From assembly GCA_009700365.1 (NCBI GenBank), contig WLME01000035.1, positions 1-8,960 on the forward strand: 8,960 nt of DNA, written 5' to 3'. Of this stretch, positions 1 through 6,735 are shown piece by piece. This DNA is from Actinomycetota bacterium. Lineage in GTDB: Bacteria > Actinomycetota > Actinomycetes > Nanopelagicales > Nanopelagicaceae. Made by a program: the position numbers and the translations under genes. The notes beneath the pieces were generated by a model. The model was not told the DNA's origin, searched no databases, and was given only the letters and a program-made list of their open reading frames with translations. Position 1 is the first letter of the stretch. Every line of letters begins with the position of its first letter.

Positions 1-75
1 AAGGCGGCGCACATCGCTGCGTAGCGTTGCATCATCGGATGCGATTATCTGCTTCGTCTTGGAGGTCTGGGTCAC
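1..75 (-). CDS. ppc: Phosphoenolpyruvate carboxylase, N-terminal fragment (partial)
   Basis: The minus strand is open from a GTG at 75-73 to the window edge, giving 25 codons. The peptide runs VTQTSKTKQII and then ASDDATLRSDVRRL. The segment ATLRSDVRRL resembles the start of actinobacterial PEP carboxylases, where a variable head leads into a conserved L-R-x-D-[IV]-R-x-L-G element; this comparison is from memory. The enzyme carboxylates PEP to oxaloacetate in the cytoplasm as an anaplerotic step. The catalytic parts lie outside the window, so only the N-terminus supports the call. There is no Shine-Dalgarno sequence before the GTG, but a -10-like GATAAT lies 6 nt upstream, so the message could be leaderless. 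The gene is divergent from mfd. It could instead be an unrelated ORF, since 25 codons is little evidence. Confidence 0.55.
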   Translation of the reverse strand, partial: MTQTSKTKQIIASDDATLRSDVRRL

Positions 76-90
76 TGGAGAATTATCACA
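76..90 (-). promoter_or_regulatory. Putative extended -10 promoter for the leftward gene (leaderless)
   Basis: Read on the minus strand, the bases just before the GTG at 75 are TGTGATAATTCTCCA. This contains an extended -10 TG-n-GATAAT (GATAAT at 87-82), one base off TATAAT, with only 6 nt between the hexamer and the GTG. Transcription would begin at or next to the start codon, as in leaderless mRNAs, which are common in actinobacteria. No good -35 box is seen 17 nt further upstream. Confidence 0.4.
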
Positions 91-122
91 GATGGAGCAG
101 GCCCGATAGACTGTAATTGTTC

Positions 123-147
123 GCCCCCCTTCTTTTTGAAGTGGGGC
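123..147 (+). promoter_or_regulatory. GC-rich hairpin in the mfd leader
   Basis: The arm GCCCCCCTTC (123-132) and the arm GAAGTGGGGC (138-147) pair over 10 positions with one internal mismatch around a TTTTT loop, and TTT then G follow. It resembles an intrinsic terminator with a poor U-tract. No plus-strand gene lies upstream in view and the leftward gene points away, so it is not obviously the terminator of any visible gene. It ends 13 nt before the mfd Shine-Dalgarno sequence, so it could be an attenuator, an mRNA-stabilising element or an insulator in the divergent spacer. Confidence 0.45.
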
Positions 148-160
148 TTTGAGTCGTTTA

Positions 161-166
161 AAGGAG
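161..166 (+). promoter_or_regulatory. Ribosome binding site that fixes the mfd start
   Basis: AAGGAG sits 6 nt before the ATG at 173. This strong Shine-Dalgarno match decides against the in-frame TTG at 149, which lies in the tail of the upstream hairpin and has no ribosome site of its own. Confidence 0.75.
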
Positions 167-172
167 CGGGCA

Positions 173-3100
173 ATGAGAGGAATTCTCTCGGTATTACATA
201 GTGATACCGAAGTCGCTTCTGCGCTCAGTGATTCCTCTAAAATCATTGCACCCACATCAAGCTATCCATTTCTGCTTGCGTTGATTGCGCAAGAGAAGCC
301 ACTGCTGATCGTCACAAGTTCTAGCCGCGGGGCCGAAGATTTAAGTGAATATCTCGGAAGCTTGCACCCTCTTGTCTATGAATTCCCCGCATGGGAAACG
401 CTTCCCCACGAGAGATTGAGTCCACGTAGCGACACTGTGGCGCGAAGACTTTCGACTCTGTATTCACTTACAGAAAAGACCATCAATCCAATTGTTGTTG
501 CACCTGTACGCGCAGTTATTCATCGCTTTATTGCCTCCCTTGCAAAGAGCCCCTTGTGGACTCTAGAGATTGGTCAAGAAATTGGCTTAACCGATCTCAT
601 TACACATCTCTCCGAACTCGCATTTACACGAACAGATCTCGTTGAAAAACGCGGAGAGTTCGCGGTGCGCGGTGGCATTGTTGATGTCTTCTTGCCCTTA
701 GCCATGCATCCGATAAGAATCGATTTCTTCGGCGATGAGATTGAAGAGATGCGCTACTTTGAAGTTGCCGATCAACGCACAATGGAGGCCGTGGTTGGGA
801 AAGTCTCAATTCTTCCTTGTCGTGAACTATTACTTACTGAAGAGATTCGCACTCGCGCCGAATCATTGAAAACTCAATATCCAAGCGCCCTAGAGATTCT
901 CGACAAAATTGCCCAAGGAACGATTGTTGACGGTATGGAATCGCTCATACCTTTGCTCACAGATAACTTTGAAACTATTGCAGAGCGCATGCCCCCTGGA
1001 ACTGAAGTTATCTTTATCGACGACGAGCGAATTCGCTCGCGCACAGCAGATCTGATTGAAACCAATCAAGAATTTCTTGAAGCATCTTGGTCTCATGCCG
1101 CCATTGGTGGGGTTGCTCCGCTCCCTGTCGAAAAAGTTACCTATCTTGATTGGAAGGCTCTTCAAGATGAAATATCACGACTTTCCTTACAAGTTCGGGC
1201 GCTGAATACATTTGGAAGCGATCTTGATCAGGACGCTCAATTCTTGGATATTTCTGCCATAGATCCCATGCGTGGAAATGTTGAGTCGCTCTGCGAACTC
1301 TTACGCACTGGCCTAGAAGCTCATCACAGCGTTGTTTTCTCCACATCAGGACATGGAATGGCTGAGCGATATGCCGGAATCTTCCGCGATGCTGATTTAC
1401 CTGTGCAGCTTGTTCCATCACTAAATGCTCAACCTACAAAAGGCTCAATCCATGTGACGCAATCTTCGCTCGGATATGGATTCAAGAGCGATCATGCAGA
1501 AATTCTCTTTGTTACAGAGCGAGATTTATCTGGAAGTAAAACGAGCACTAAAGATGGCGTGCGCATGCCTTCAAAGCGCAAACAAGCGATTGACCCACTA
1601 GAGCTACGCGCCGGTGACTTTGTTGTACATGAACAACATGGCATTGGTCGTTATGTTGAATTAATTCAGCGCACCGTTGGGGGAGTCACGCGCGAATATT
1701 TGGTAATTGAATATGCGCCGGCAAAGAGAGGCCAACCAAGTGACCGCATCTTTGTTCCGACAGATACTCTCGAGCAGGTAAGTAAATATGTAGGTGGCGA
1801 AACTCCAACTGTTCACCGTATAGGAAGTGGTGAATGGCAAAAAGCGAAAGGCCGTGCGCGAAAGGCCGTGCGCCAAATTGCTGGCGAATTAATTCGCCTG
1901 TATGCAGCCCGTACGAGTGCACCTGGTTTTGCTTTTTCTCCTGATACACCATGGCAACGCGAATTAGAAGATGCTTTTTCTTATATTGAAACGCCTGACC
2001 AACTCTCCACTATCGATGATGTAAAGCGCGATATGGAGCGTCCTTATCCGATGGACCGGATCATCTGTGGTGATGTTGGATATGGAAAGACTGAAATTGC
2101 GATCCGGGCTGCATTTAAAGCAGTGCAAGACGGCAAGCAAGTTGCAGTGCTTGTTCCAACCACTTTATTGGTACAGCAACATTCCAAGACTTTTACAGAA
2201 CGATATGCAGGATTTCCCATCAAGGTTGCAGGTCTTTCACGATTTAATACTGCAAAAGAGAGTAAAGAAATTCTTGCTCAATTGGCATCTGGTGCTGTCG
2301 ATGTCGTCGTTGGCACCCACCGCCTTTTATCAAGCGATGTGCAGTTTAAAGACCTTGGGCTTGTGATTGTTGATGAAGAACAACGCTTTGGAGTAGAACA
2401 GAAAGAATCCCTCAAGAAGATGCGAACAACAGTGGATGTACTAGCGATGTCTGCAACGCCTATTCCACGCACACTTGAGATGGCAGTTACTGGTATCCGA
2501 GAAATGTCGACGATTACGACTCCGCCTGAAGAGCGCCACCCCATCTTGACCTACGTTGGGCCTGCCGAGGATGCACAAATTAAGGCTGCTATTCACCGCG
2601 AACTTTTGCGCGATGGACAAATTTTCTATATTCATAATCGCGTTGAATCAATCGATCGCGCCGCTTCGAAACTACAAGAGCTGGTTCCAGAGGCGAGAAT
2701 TCGAATCGCACATGGTCAGATGTCCGAAGGACAACTGGAGGATGTGATTTTGGCTTTCTGGAATCGTGATTTTGATGTTTTAGTCTGTACAACGATTGTT
2801 GAAAGTGGCCTCGACATTGCTAATGCAAATACTCTCATTGTCGAACGTGCAGATAACTTTGGACTATCGCAACTTCACCAATTGCGCGGACGTGTGGGTC
2901 GCGGACGTGAGCGCGCCTATGCGTATTTCCTCTATCCACCAGATCAGCCATTGACTGAAGTGGCTCTTGATCGTTTAAAGACAATTGCCACTAATACTGA
3001 TTTAGGTTCTGGAATGCGCGTTGCTCTGAAAGATCTTGAAATTCGTGGAGCAGGGAATTTACTCGGCGGCGAACAATCTGGACATATTGCTGATGTTGGT

Positions 3101-3658
3101 TTTGATTTGTATATGCGCATGGTGGGCGAAGCTGTCAATGATTACAAGACCGGAATCATTGAAACAGAAGAGAAGAACCATGAATGCAAAATAGAGTTAC
3201 CAGTCAATGCTCACCTTTCTGAAACTTATGTTCCTGGCGAACGTTTACGCCTTGATCTCTATCGTCGCCTTGCAGATGTTCGCAATAACGAGGATGTTGA
3301 ATCGATTCGCGAAGAATTACGTGATCGATTCGGTGAACTTCCTGATGAAGCAATCTCATTGCTGAAAGTGGCGCAATTGCGAGCATTTGCAAAATCTCTA
3401 GGAGTTACAGAGGTTGTGGCTGCAGGTAAATACTTGAGAATCTCGCCATTGGCGCTTGCTGAATCGAAGCAGCTCCGCCTCAATAGGCTCTTTGCGGGTT
3501 CGCTCTATAAGAGTGCGACAAATACTGTGATGATTGCAATTCCCCGAGCGGCGGCCTGGACCCCGACGGCACAAGGTTCGGCGGTAATAGGGGATACTTC
3601 TCTTCTGGAATGGGCGGCGAAGTCCCTTGATGAATTAACGAAAGCGAGCACTACGTGA
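173..3658 (+). CDS. mfd: Transcription-repair coupling factor Mfd
   Basis: Mfd is the DNA translocase that recognises RNA polymerase stalled at template-strand lesions, pushes it off and recruits UvrA for nucleotide excision repair. From the ATG at 173 the protein is 1161 aa, close to the E. coli length. In order it shows a UvrB-like N-terminal module (RGEFAVRGGIVDVF from residue 160, then DFFGDEIEEMR), a CarD-like RNA-polymerase-interaction domain (about 478-545, AGDFVVHEQHGIGRY) and the RecG-like motor. Motor motifs are Walker A GDVGYGKTE (633-641), the DEEQ box (734-737), SAT (760-762), the translocation motif region CTTIVESGLDIANA, and motif VI QLRGRVGRGR (903-912). A C-terminal D7 domain (about 1010-1150) follows. 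All motor residues look intact. The start is set by AAGGAG at 161-166. The TGA overlaps the next gene's GTG by 4 nt, so the two are probably translationally coupled. Confidence 0.97.
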   Translation: MRGILSVLHSDTEVASALSDSSKIIAPTSSYPFLLALIAQEKPLLIVTSSSRGAEDLSEYLGSLHPLVYEFPAWETLPHERLSPRSDTVARRLSTLYSLTEKTINPIVVAPVRAVIHRFIASLAKSPLWTLEIGQEIGLTDLITHLSELAFTRTDLVEKRGEFAVRGGIVDVFLPLAMHPIRIDFFGDEIEEMRYFEVADQRTMEAVVGKVSILPCRELLLTEEIRTRAESLKTQYPSALEILDKIAQGTIVDGMESLIPLLTDNFETIAERMPPGTEVIFIDDERIRSRTADLIETNQEFLEASWSHAAIGGVAPLPVEKVTYLDWKALQDEISRLSLQVRALNTFGSDLDQDAQFLDISAIDPMRGNVESLCELLRTGLEAHHSVVFSTSGHGMAERYAGIFRDADLPVQLVPSLNAQPTKGSIHVTQSSLGYGFKSDHAEILFVTERDLSGSKTSTKDGVRMPSKRKQAIDPLELRAGDFVVHEQHGIGRYVELIQRTVGGVTREYLVIEYAPAKRGQPSDRIFVPTDTLEQVSKYVGGETPTVHRIGSGEWQKAKGRARKAVRQIAGELIRLYAARTSAPGFAFSPDTPWQRELEDAFSYIETPDQLSTIDDVKRDMERPYPMDRIICGDVGYGKTEIAIRAAFKAVQDGKQVAVLVPTTLLVQQHSKTFTERYAGFPIKVAGLSRFNTAKESKEILAQLASGAVDVVVGTHRLLSSDVQFKDLGLVIVDEEQRFGVEQKESLKKMRTTVDVLAMSATPIPRTLEMAVTGIREMSTITTPPEERHPILTYVGPAEDAQIKAAIHRELLRDGQIFYIHNRVESIDRAASKLQELVPEARIRIAHGQMSEGQLEDVILAFWNRDFDVLVCTTIVESGLDIANANTLIVERADNFGLSQLHQLRGRVGRGRERAYAYFLYPPDQPLTEVALDRLKTIATNTDLGSGMRVALKDLEIRGAGNLLGGEQSGHIADVGFDLYMRMVGEAVNDYKTGIIETEEKNHECKIELPVNAHLSETYVPGERLRLDLYRRLADVRNNEDVESIREELRDRFGELPDEAISLLKVAQLRAFAKSLGVTEVVAAGKYLRISPLALAESKQLRLNRLFAGSLYKSATNTVMIAIPRAAAWTPTAQGSAVIGDTSLLEWAAKSLDELTKASTT

Positions 3659-4260
3659 AGAAGATTGTTGCACTCTTGGGAGCCCTATCACTCATAGTTC
3701 TAACCGGGTGCGGACAAATTGACAGTGCAGCCACAATTGGGAAGATAACCATTTCTCAGGCTTCAGCTCAAGCGACAGTCGATGAAGTTCTTGCTGATCG
3801 CGCAAAAGTTGATACAACAGGGATGCAGATTCAGACTGGTGCTGCGCTCAATCGCAGCCAACTTCGCTTCACAATCATCACAACTATTTTTGATGAGATT
3901 GCAAAGGAACTTAAAATTACGATTTCATCTACTGAAATCGCAAAGGCAAAATCGGACTTAATCACCCAGAGCGGTGGAGAAGCAGCACTTGCCAAGAATC
4001 TTGTTTCAGCAGAGATTGCTACCTCAAGCTTTGATCGTTACATACGCGCAATCGTGATTTCTAATAAGTTGCAAGCTGCACTATCCGCATCCGGAGTTGC
4101 TGATACAGATATTTCTGCACGCATTACACAATTGATTTCAGCAAAAGCTGCGCAGCTTAAAGTCACTGTAAACCCACGTTACGGAACCTGGGATCAAGCA
4201 AACGGTGAAATCGTTGCAACAGACTCTGCAGGATCTGCAGTCGTTCCTTCTAACAAGTAG
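3655..4260 (+). CDS. SurA N-terminal-domain-like lipoprotein
   Basis: This 201-aa protein starts with a lipoprotein signal: two lysines, a hydrophobic stretch and the lipobox LTGC, with the lipidated cysteine at residue 19. It should be anchored to the outer face of the cytoplasmic membrane. The mature part (about 25-135) is alanine-rich and helical, with segments such as ATIGKITISQA and a run of amphipathic helices. This resembles the SurA N-terminal chaperone domain found in PrsA/SurA-type folding factors. There is no parvulin prolyl-isomerase domain. Near the C-terminus NPRYGTWD (173-180) looks like a motif I associate with actinobacterial members of this group (from memory). The start is GTG, inside the mfd stop (GTGA overlap at 3655-3658), with only a weak purine-rich stretch upstream, so translation likely depends on coupling to mfd. 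The role is inferred: binding or folding of exported proteins. Confidence 0.75.
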   Translation: MKKIVALLGALSLIVLTGCGQIDSAATIGKITISQASAQATVDEVLADRAKVDTTGMQIQTGAALNRSQLRFTIITTIFDEIAKELKITISSTEIAKAKSDLITQSGGEAALAKNLVSAEIATSSFDRYIRAIVISNKLQAALSASGVADTDISARITQLISAKAAQLKVTVNPRYGTWDQANGEIVATDSAGSAVVPSNK

Positions 4261-4271
4261 AGATATTCGAT

Positions 4272-4916
4272 ATGGTGCAATCAGAACTTCAACGACTTGT
4301 TGAGGTTATGGACCGACTCCGTTCGCCGGGTGGATGTCCATGGGATGCAGAGCAGACGCATCAATCGTTGATTAAATATCTCCTCGAAGAGTCATACGAA
4401 TTTATCGATGCAATAGAGACCGATGATCGTGCGGGAATGCGCGAAGAACTTGGTGATGTCTTACTCCAAGTCTATTTTCACTCGCGTATTGCTCAAGATC
4501 ATCCGACTGATCCATTCTCTATCGAAGATGTGGCCCGCGCGATTGCAGATAAATTAATCAGTCGCCACCCACATGTTTTTGAAAATCTTGAAGTCAGTGG
4601 AACCGATGAAATCATTGAAAATTGGGAAGCCATCAAAGCCCGCGAAAAGGGGCGCACATCCGCCATTGATGGGATCGCGATGTCACAACCAGCACTTCCA
4701 CTTGTGGCGAAGATTCTTTACCGCGCAGAAAAATACGGCGTGGATCTTCATGTAGATGAATATTCCTCCGAGAAAGCGACAGAGAAGCGCGTTGGAGAAG
4801 CACTGGCATCTGTTATCGCCTGGGCACATGAAAATGGAATTGACCCCGAGAACGCCTTGCGCGCACAGGCTCGCGAGATGATTCGCCAGATTCAGGCGGC
4901 AGAACAGCAGGGTTAG
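4272..4916 (+). CDS. mazG: MazG family nucleoside triphosphate pyrophosphohydrolase
   Basis: MazG hydrolyses NTPs and dNTPs to monophosphates and pyrophosphate, and is linked to clearing damaged nucleotides and to modulating ppGpp-dependent stress. The N-terminal all-alpha domain is well preserved: PGGCPWDAEQT (19-29), the metal-binding EExxE (E39, E40, E43), the paired ExxD (E59, D62) and the signature RHPHVF (98-103). The protein is 214 aa against about 263 in E. coli. The shortfall lies in the second MazG repeat, where only fragments such as VGEALASVIAWA and GIDPENALRAQA can be aligned and the acidic EExxE helix is missing. Catalysis here would have to rest on the N-terminal domain. The gene begins 11 nt after the lipoprotein stop and has no clear Shine-Dalgarno sequence. 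In mycobacteria mazG also lies directly by mfd. Confidence 0.93.
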   Translation: MVQSELQRLVEVMDRLRSPGGCPWDAEQTHQSLIKYLLEESYEFIDAIETDDRAGMREELGDVLLQVYFHSRIAQDHPTDPFSIEDVARAIADKLISRHPHVFENLEVSGTDEIIENWEAIKAREKGRTSAIDGIAMSQPALPLVAKILYRAEKYGVDLHVDEYSSEKATEKRVGEALASVIAWAHENGIDPENALRAQAREMIRQIQAAEQQG

Positions 4917-4981
4917 TACTCGCGGTAGGATTGACTCCTGTCGTTCAGAGCTGAGCGCTGATAAATAATTCTCAGATTTTT
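4917..4981 (+). promoter_or_regulatory. Probable eno promoter and leader region
   Basis: This is the only spacer of useful size inside the gene run. It holds an AT-rich block, GATAAATAATT (4960-4970), that offers -10-like hexamers GATAAA (4960-4965) and AATAAT (4964-4969). A -35-like TTGACT lies at 4931-4936, but its distance from either hexamer (23 or 27 nt) is too long for a standard sigma-70 promoter, so the exact boxes are unresolved. An inner hairpin is possible between CTGAG (4951-4955) and CTCAG (4971-4975). An internal promoter here would allow higher eno expression than that of the repair genes upstream. Confidence 0.4.
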
Positions 4982-4989
4982 AGGAGTCA
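4932..4989 (+). repeat. Inverted repeat pairing with the eno Shine-Dalgarno sequence
   Basis: TGACTCCT (4932-4939) is the exact reverse complement of AGGAGTCA (4982-4989). The second arm contains the eno ribosome site AGGAG (4982-4986), 7 nt before the ATG. A G-U pair (4940/4981) can extend the stem inward. In an mRNA that reads through from mazG the ribosome site could be masked. An mRNA starting at the AT-rich block after 4960 would lack the first arm and stay open. Confidence 0.45.
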
Positions 4990-4993
4990 CCTC

Positions 4994-6274
4994 ATGGCAA
5001 TTATCGACGCAATCTACGCTCGTGAAATTCTTGATTCGCGCGGAAACCCAACTGTAGAAGTTGAGGTCCAGCTCGAAGATGGAACACAGGCACGCGCTGC
5101 AGTTCCAAGTGGTGCCTCAACAGGCGCATTCGAAGCTTCCGAACTCCGCGACGGCGACAAGAGCCGCTACCTTGGCAAAGGCGTACAGAAGGCAATTGCT
5201 TTCGTTAATGACGAGATTGCTCCAGCAATTGAAGGGTATGACTCACAAGATCAACGCCTGATTGATTCAGAGATGATCGCTCTCGATGGCACACCTAATA
5301 AGTCACGTCTAGGTGCAAATGCAATTCTTGGTGTTTCACTTGCAGTCGCTAAAGCATCTGCAGATTCATCTGACCTCTCATTGTTCCGATATGTCGGTGG
5401 TCCAAATGCACACGTGCTTCCGGTTCCGATGATGAACATTCTCAACGGTGGAGCACATGCAGATACCAATGTTGATATTCAAGAATTTATGATTGCTCCA
5501 ATTGGCGCAGAAACTTTCCGCGAATCACTCCGCTGGGGTGCTGAGATTTATCACGCTCTCAAGGCAGTTCTCAAGAAGCGCGGACTTGCAACATCTGTTG
5601 GCGACGAAGGCGGCTTTGCACCTAACCTCGACAGCAACCGTGCAGCACTCGATTTAATTATCGAGGCAATTACTGCAGCTGGATTTAAGCCAGGCTCTGA
5701 AATCGCACTCGCGATGGACGTTGCTGCAACCGAATTTCACGACAACGGAAAGTACAAGTTCGAGGGCTCACTTCGCTCCTCTGATGAAATGATTGCTTAC
5801 TATGCAGAGCTCGTAAGCGCTTATCCAATCGTCTCTATTGAAGACCCACTGAATGAAGAAGATTGGGCTGGATGGAAGTCGATGACTTCATCCCTAGGAT
5901 CAAAGATTCAGATCGTTGGCGATGACCTATTTGTCACCAACCCGGTTCGTCTTGCAAAGGGAATCGAGACAGATACAGCTAACGCACTTCTTGTTAAGGT
6001 AAATCAGATTGGTACTTTGACTGAGACTCTGGATGCAGTCGATTTGGCACACCGCGCGAACTACCGCAGCATGATGTCTCACCGTTCTGGTGAAACAGAA
6101 GATGTCACCATTGCAGATTTAGCTGTTGCAACAAATTGCGGACAGATCAAAACTGGCGCACCTTCACGTACGGAGCGTGTTGCTAAGTACAACCAACTTC
6201 TTCGCATCGAAGAAGAACTCTCTGATGGCGCCGTTTACGCTGGCCGTCAGGCATTCCCACGTTTCAAAGGGTAA
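4994..6274 (+). CDS. eno: Enolase
   Basis: Enolase interconverts 2-phosphoglycerate and phosphoenolpyruvate in glycolysis and gluconeogenesis, and in many bacteria also associates with RNA-degrading complexes. The 426-aa protein is full length. Visible family landmarks are the N-terminal SGASTGAFEA substrate loop, E164 in DIQEFM, E205 in GDEGGFAP, and the Mg2+ ligands D242 (AMDVAATE), E283 (SIEDPL) and D310 (GDDLFVTNP). Also present are the catalytic lysine K335 inside the signature LLVKVNQIGTLTE, HRSGETED, and K386 in GQIKTGAPSRTERVAKYNQL. The AGGAG at 4982-4986 fixes the start. The gene sits 77 nt after mazG with its own promoter candidate, and 14 nt before the divIC/ftsB-like gene. If the leftward gene at 1-75 is PEP carboxylase, the product of eno feeds that reaction. 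Confidence 0.98.
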   Translation: MAIIDAIYAREILDSRGNPTVEVEVQLEDGTQARAAVPSGASTGAFEASELRDGDKSRYLGKGVQKAIAFVNDEIAPAIEGYDSQDQRLIDSEMIALDGTPNKSRLGANAILGVSLAVAKASADSSDLSLFRYVGGPNAHVLPVPMMNILNGGAHADTNVDIQEFMIAPIGAETFRESLRWGAEIYHALKAVLKKRGLATSVGDEGGFAPNLDSNRAALDLIIEAITAAGFKPGSEIALAMDVAATEFHDNGKYKFEGSLRSSDEMIAYYAELVSAYPIVSIEDPLNEEDWAGWKSMTSSLGSKIQIVGDDLFVTNPVRLAKGIETDTANALLVKVNQIGTLTETLDAVDLAHRANYRSMMSHRSGETEDVTIADLAVATNCGQIKTGAPSRTERVAKYNQLLRIEEELSDGAVYAGRQAFPRFKG

Positions 6275-6288
6275 ATAGGAAAAATTGA

Positions 6289-6735
6289 ATGGCACGCAGA
6301 TCCTCTGGTGGAAAGCGAAAGAAGAGTTACCGCTCGCGTAATCTCAATTTCAACCAAAACCAAGGATCGGGACGTACATTTGCTCTTGCCACAATATTCT
6401 TTGTTTTAGCTCTCTTCTTGGCACCGCCCATTAAGAATTACTTTGTCCAACGTGCACAGATAAGTGCGCTGCAATCTCAACTCAAGGTCGATCACGCAAC
6501 TCTTGACGCCGCTCGCAAAGAGCTAACGCTTTGGCAAGATCCTAATTACATAAAATCGCAGGCGCGCGAACGTCTGCACTTTGTTATGCCAGGCGAACGT
6601 CAATACATTGTCACAGGCACCGACTCAACTAATTCAGATGAAATTGCACAAAACGATGTCGTGACCAACCTGCCCGCAGGCCAACCTTGGTACACGCGCA
6701 TGATTGCATCAATTACCGAGGCGGGCAGGGCATGA
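6289..6735 (+). CDS. Septum formation initiator, DivIC/FtsB-like
   Basis: This is a 148-aa bitopic membrane protein of the kind that joins FtsL and FtsQ/DivIB in the divisome. It has a basic cytoplasmic tail rich in Arg/Lys/Ser (1-29, including KRKK at 9-12), one transmembrane helix (about 30-48) and an extracytoplasmic coiled coil (about 53-80, with leucines in AQISALQSQL). The family's conserved WQDPNYIKSQARERL..VMPGE block follows (82-103). The last 45 residues are Asn/Thr/Asp-rich and look disordered. The start is ATG at 6289 with AGGA at 6277-6280, 14 nt after the eno stop. The stop overlaps the DUF501 start (ATGA at 6732-6735). A divIC-like gene directly after eno is the usual arrangement in actinobacteria. 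Confidence 0.9.
   Translation: MARRSSGGKRKKSYRSRNLNFNQNQGSGRTFALATIFFVLALFLAPPIKNYFVQRAQISALQSQLKVDHATLDAARKELTLWQDPNYIKSQARERLHFVMPGERQYIVTGTDSTNSDEIAQNDVVTNLPAGQPWYTRMIASITEAGRA

Noticed and set aside
149..172. TTG at 149 as the mfd start, adding eight residues
   Set aside because: It lies in the tail of the hairpin with no ribosome site, while the ATG at 173 follows AAGGAG at ideal spacing.
1844..1871. The mfd 14-bp repeat as a recent insertion
   Set aside because: By recall, the protein segment around it aligns without extra residues to other actinobacterial Mfd proteins, so it is not an insertion relative to the family; kept only as a low-interest slippage site.
6687..6731. ATG at 6687 as the DUF501 start
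   Set aside because: The extra 15 residues overlap the DivIC/FtsB-like gene in another frame and are not family-like; the ATG at 6732 has the typical ATGA coupling.
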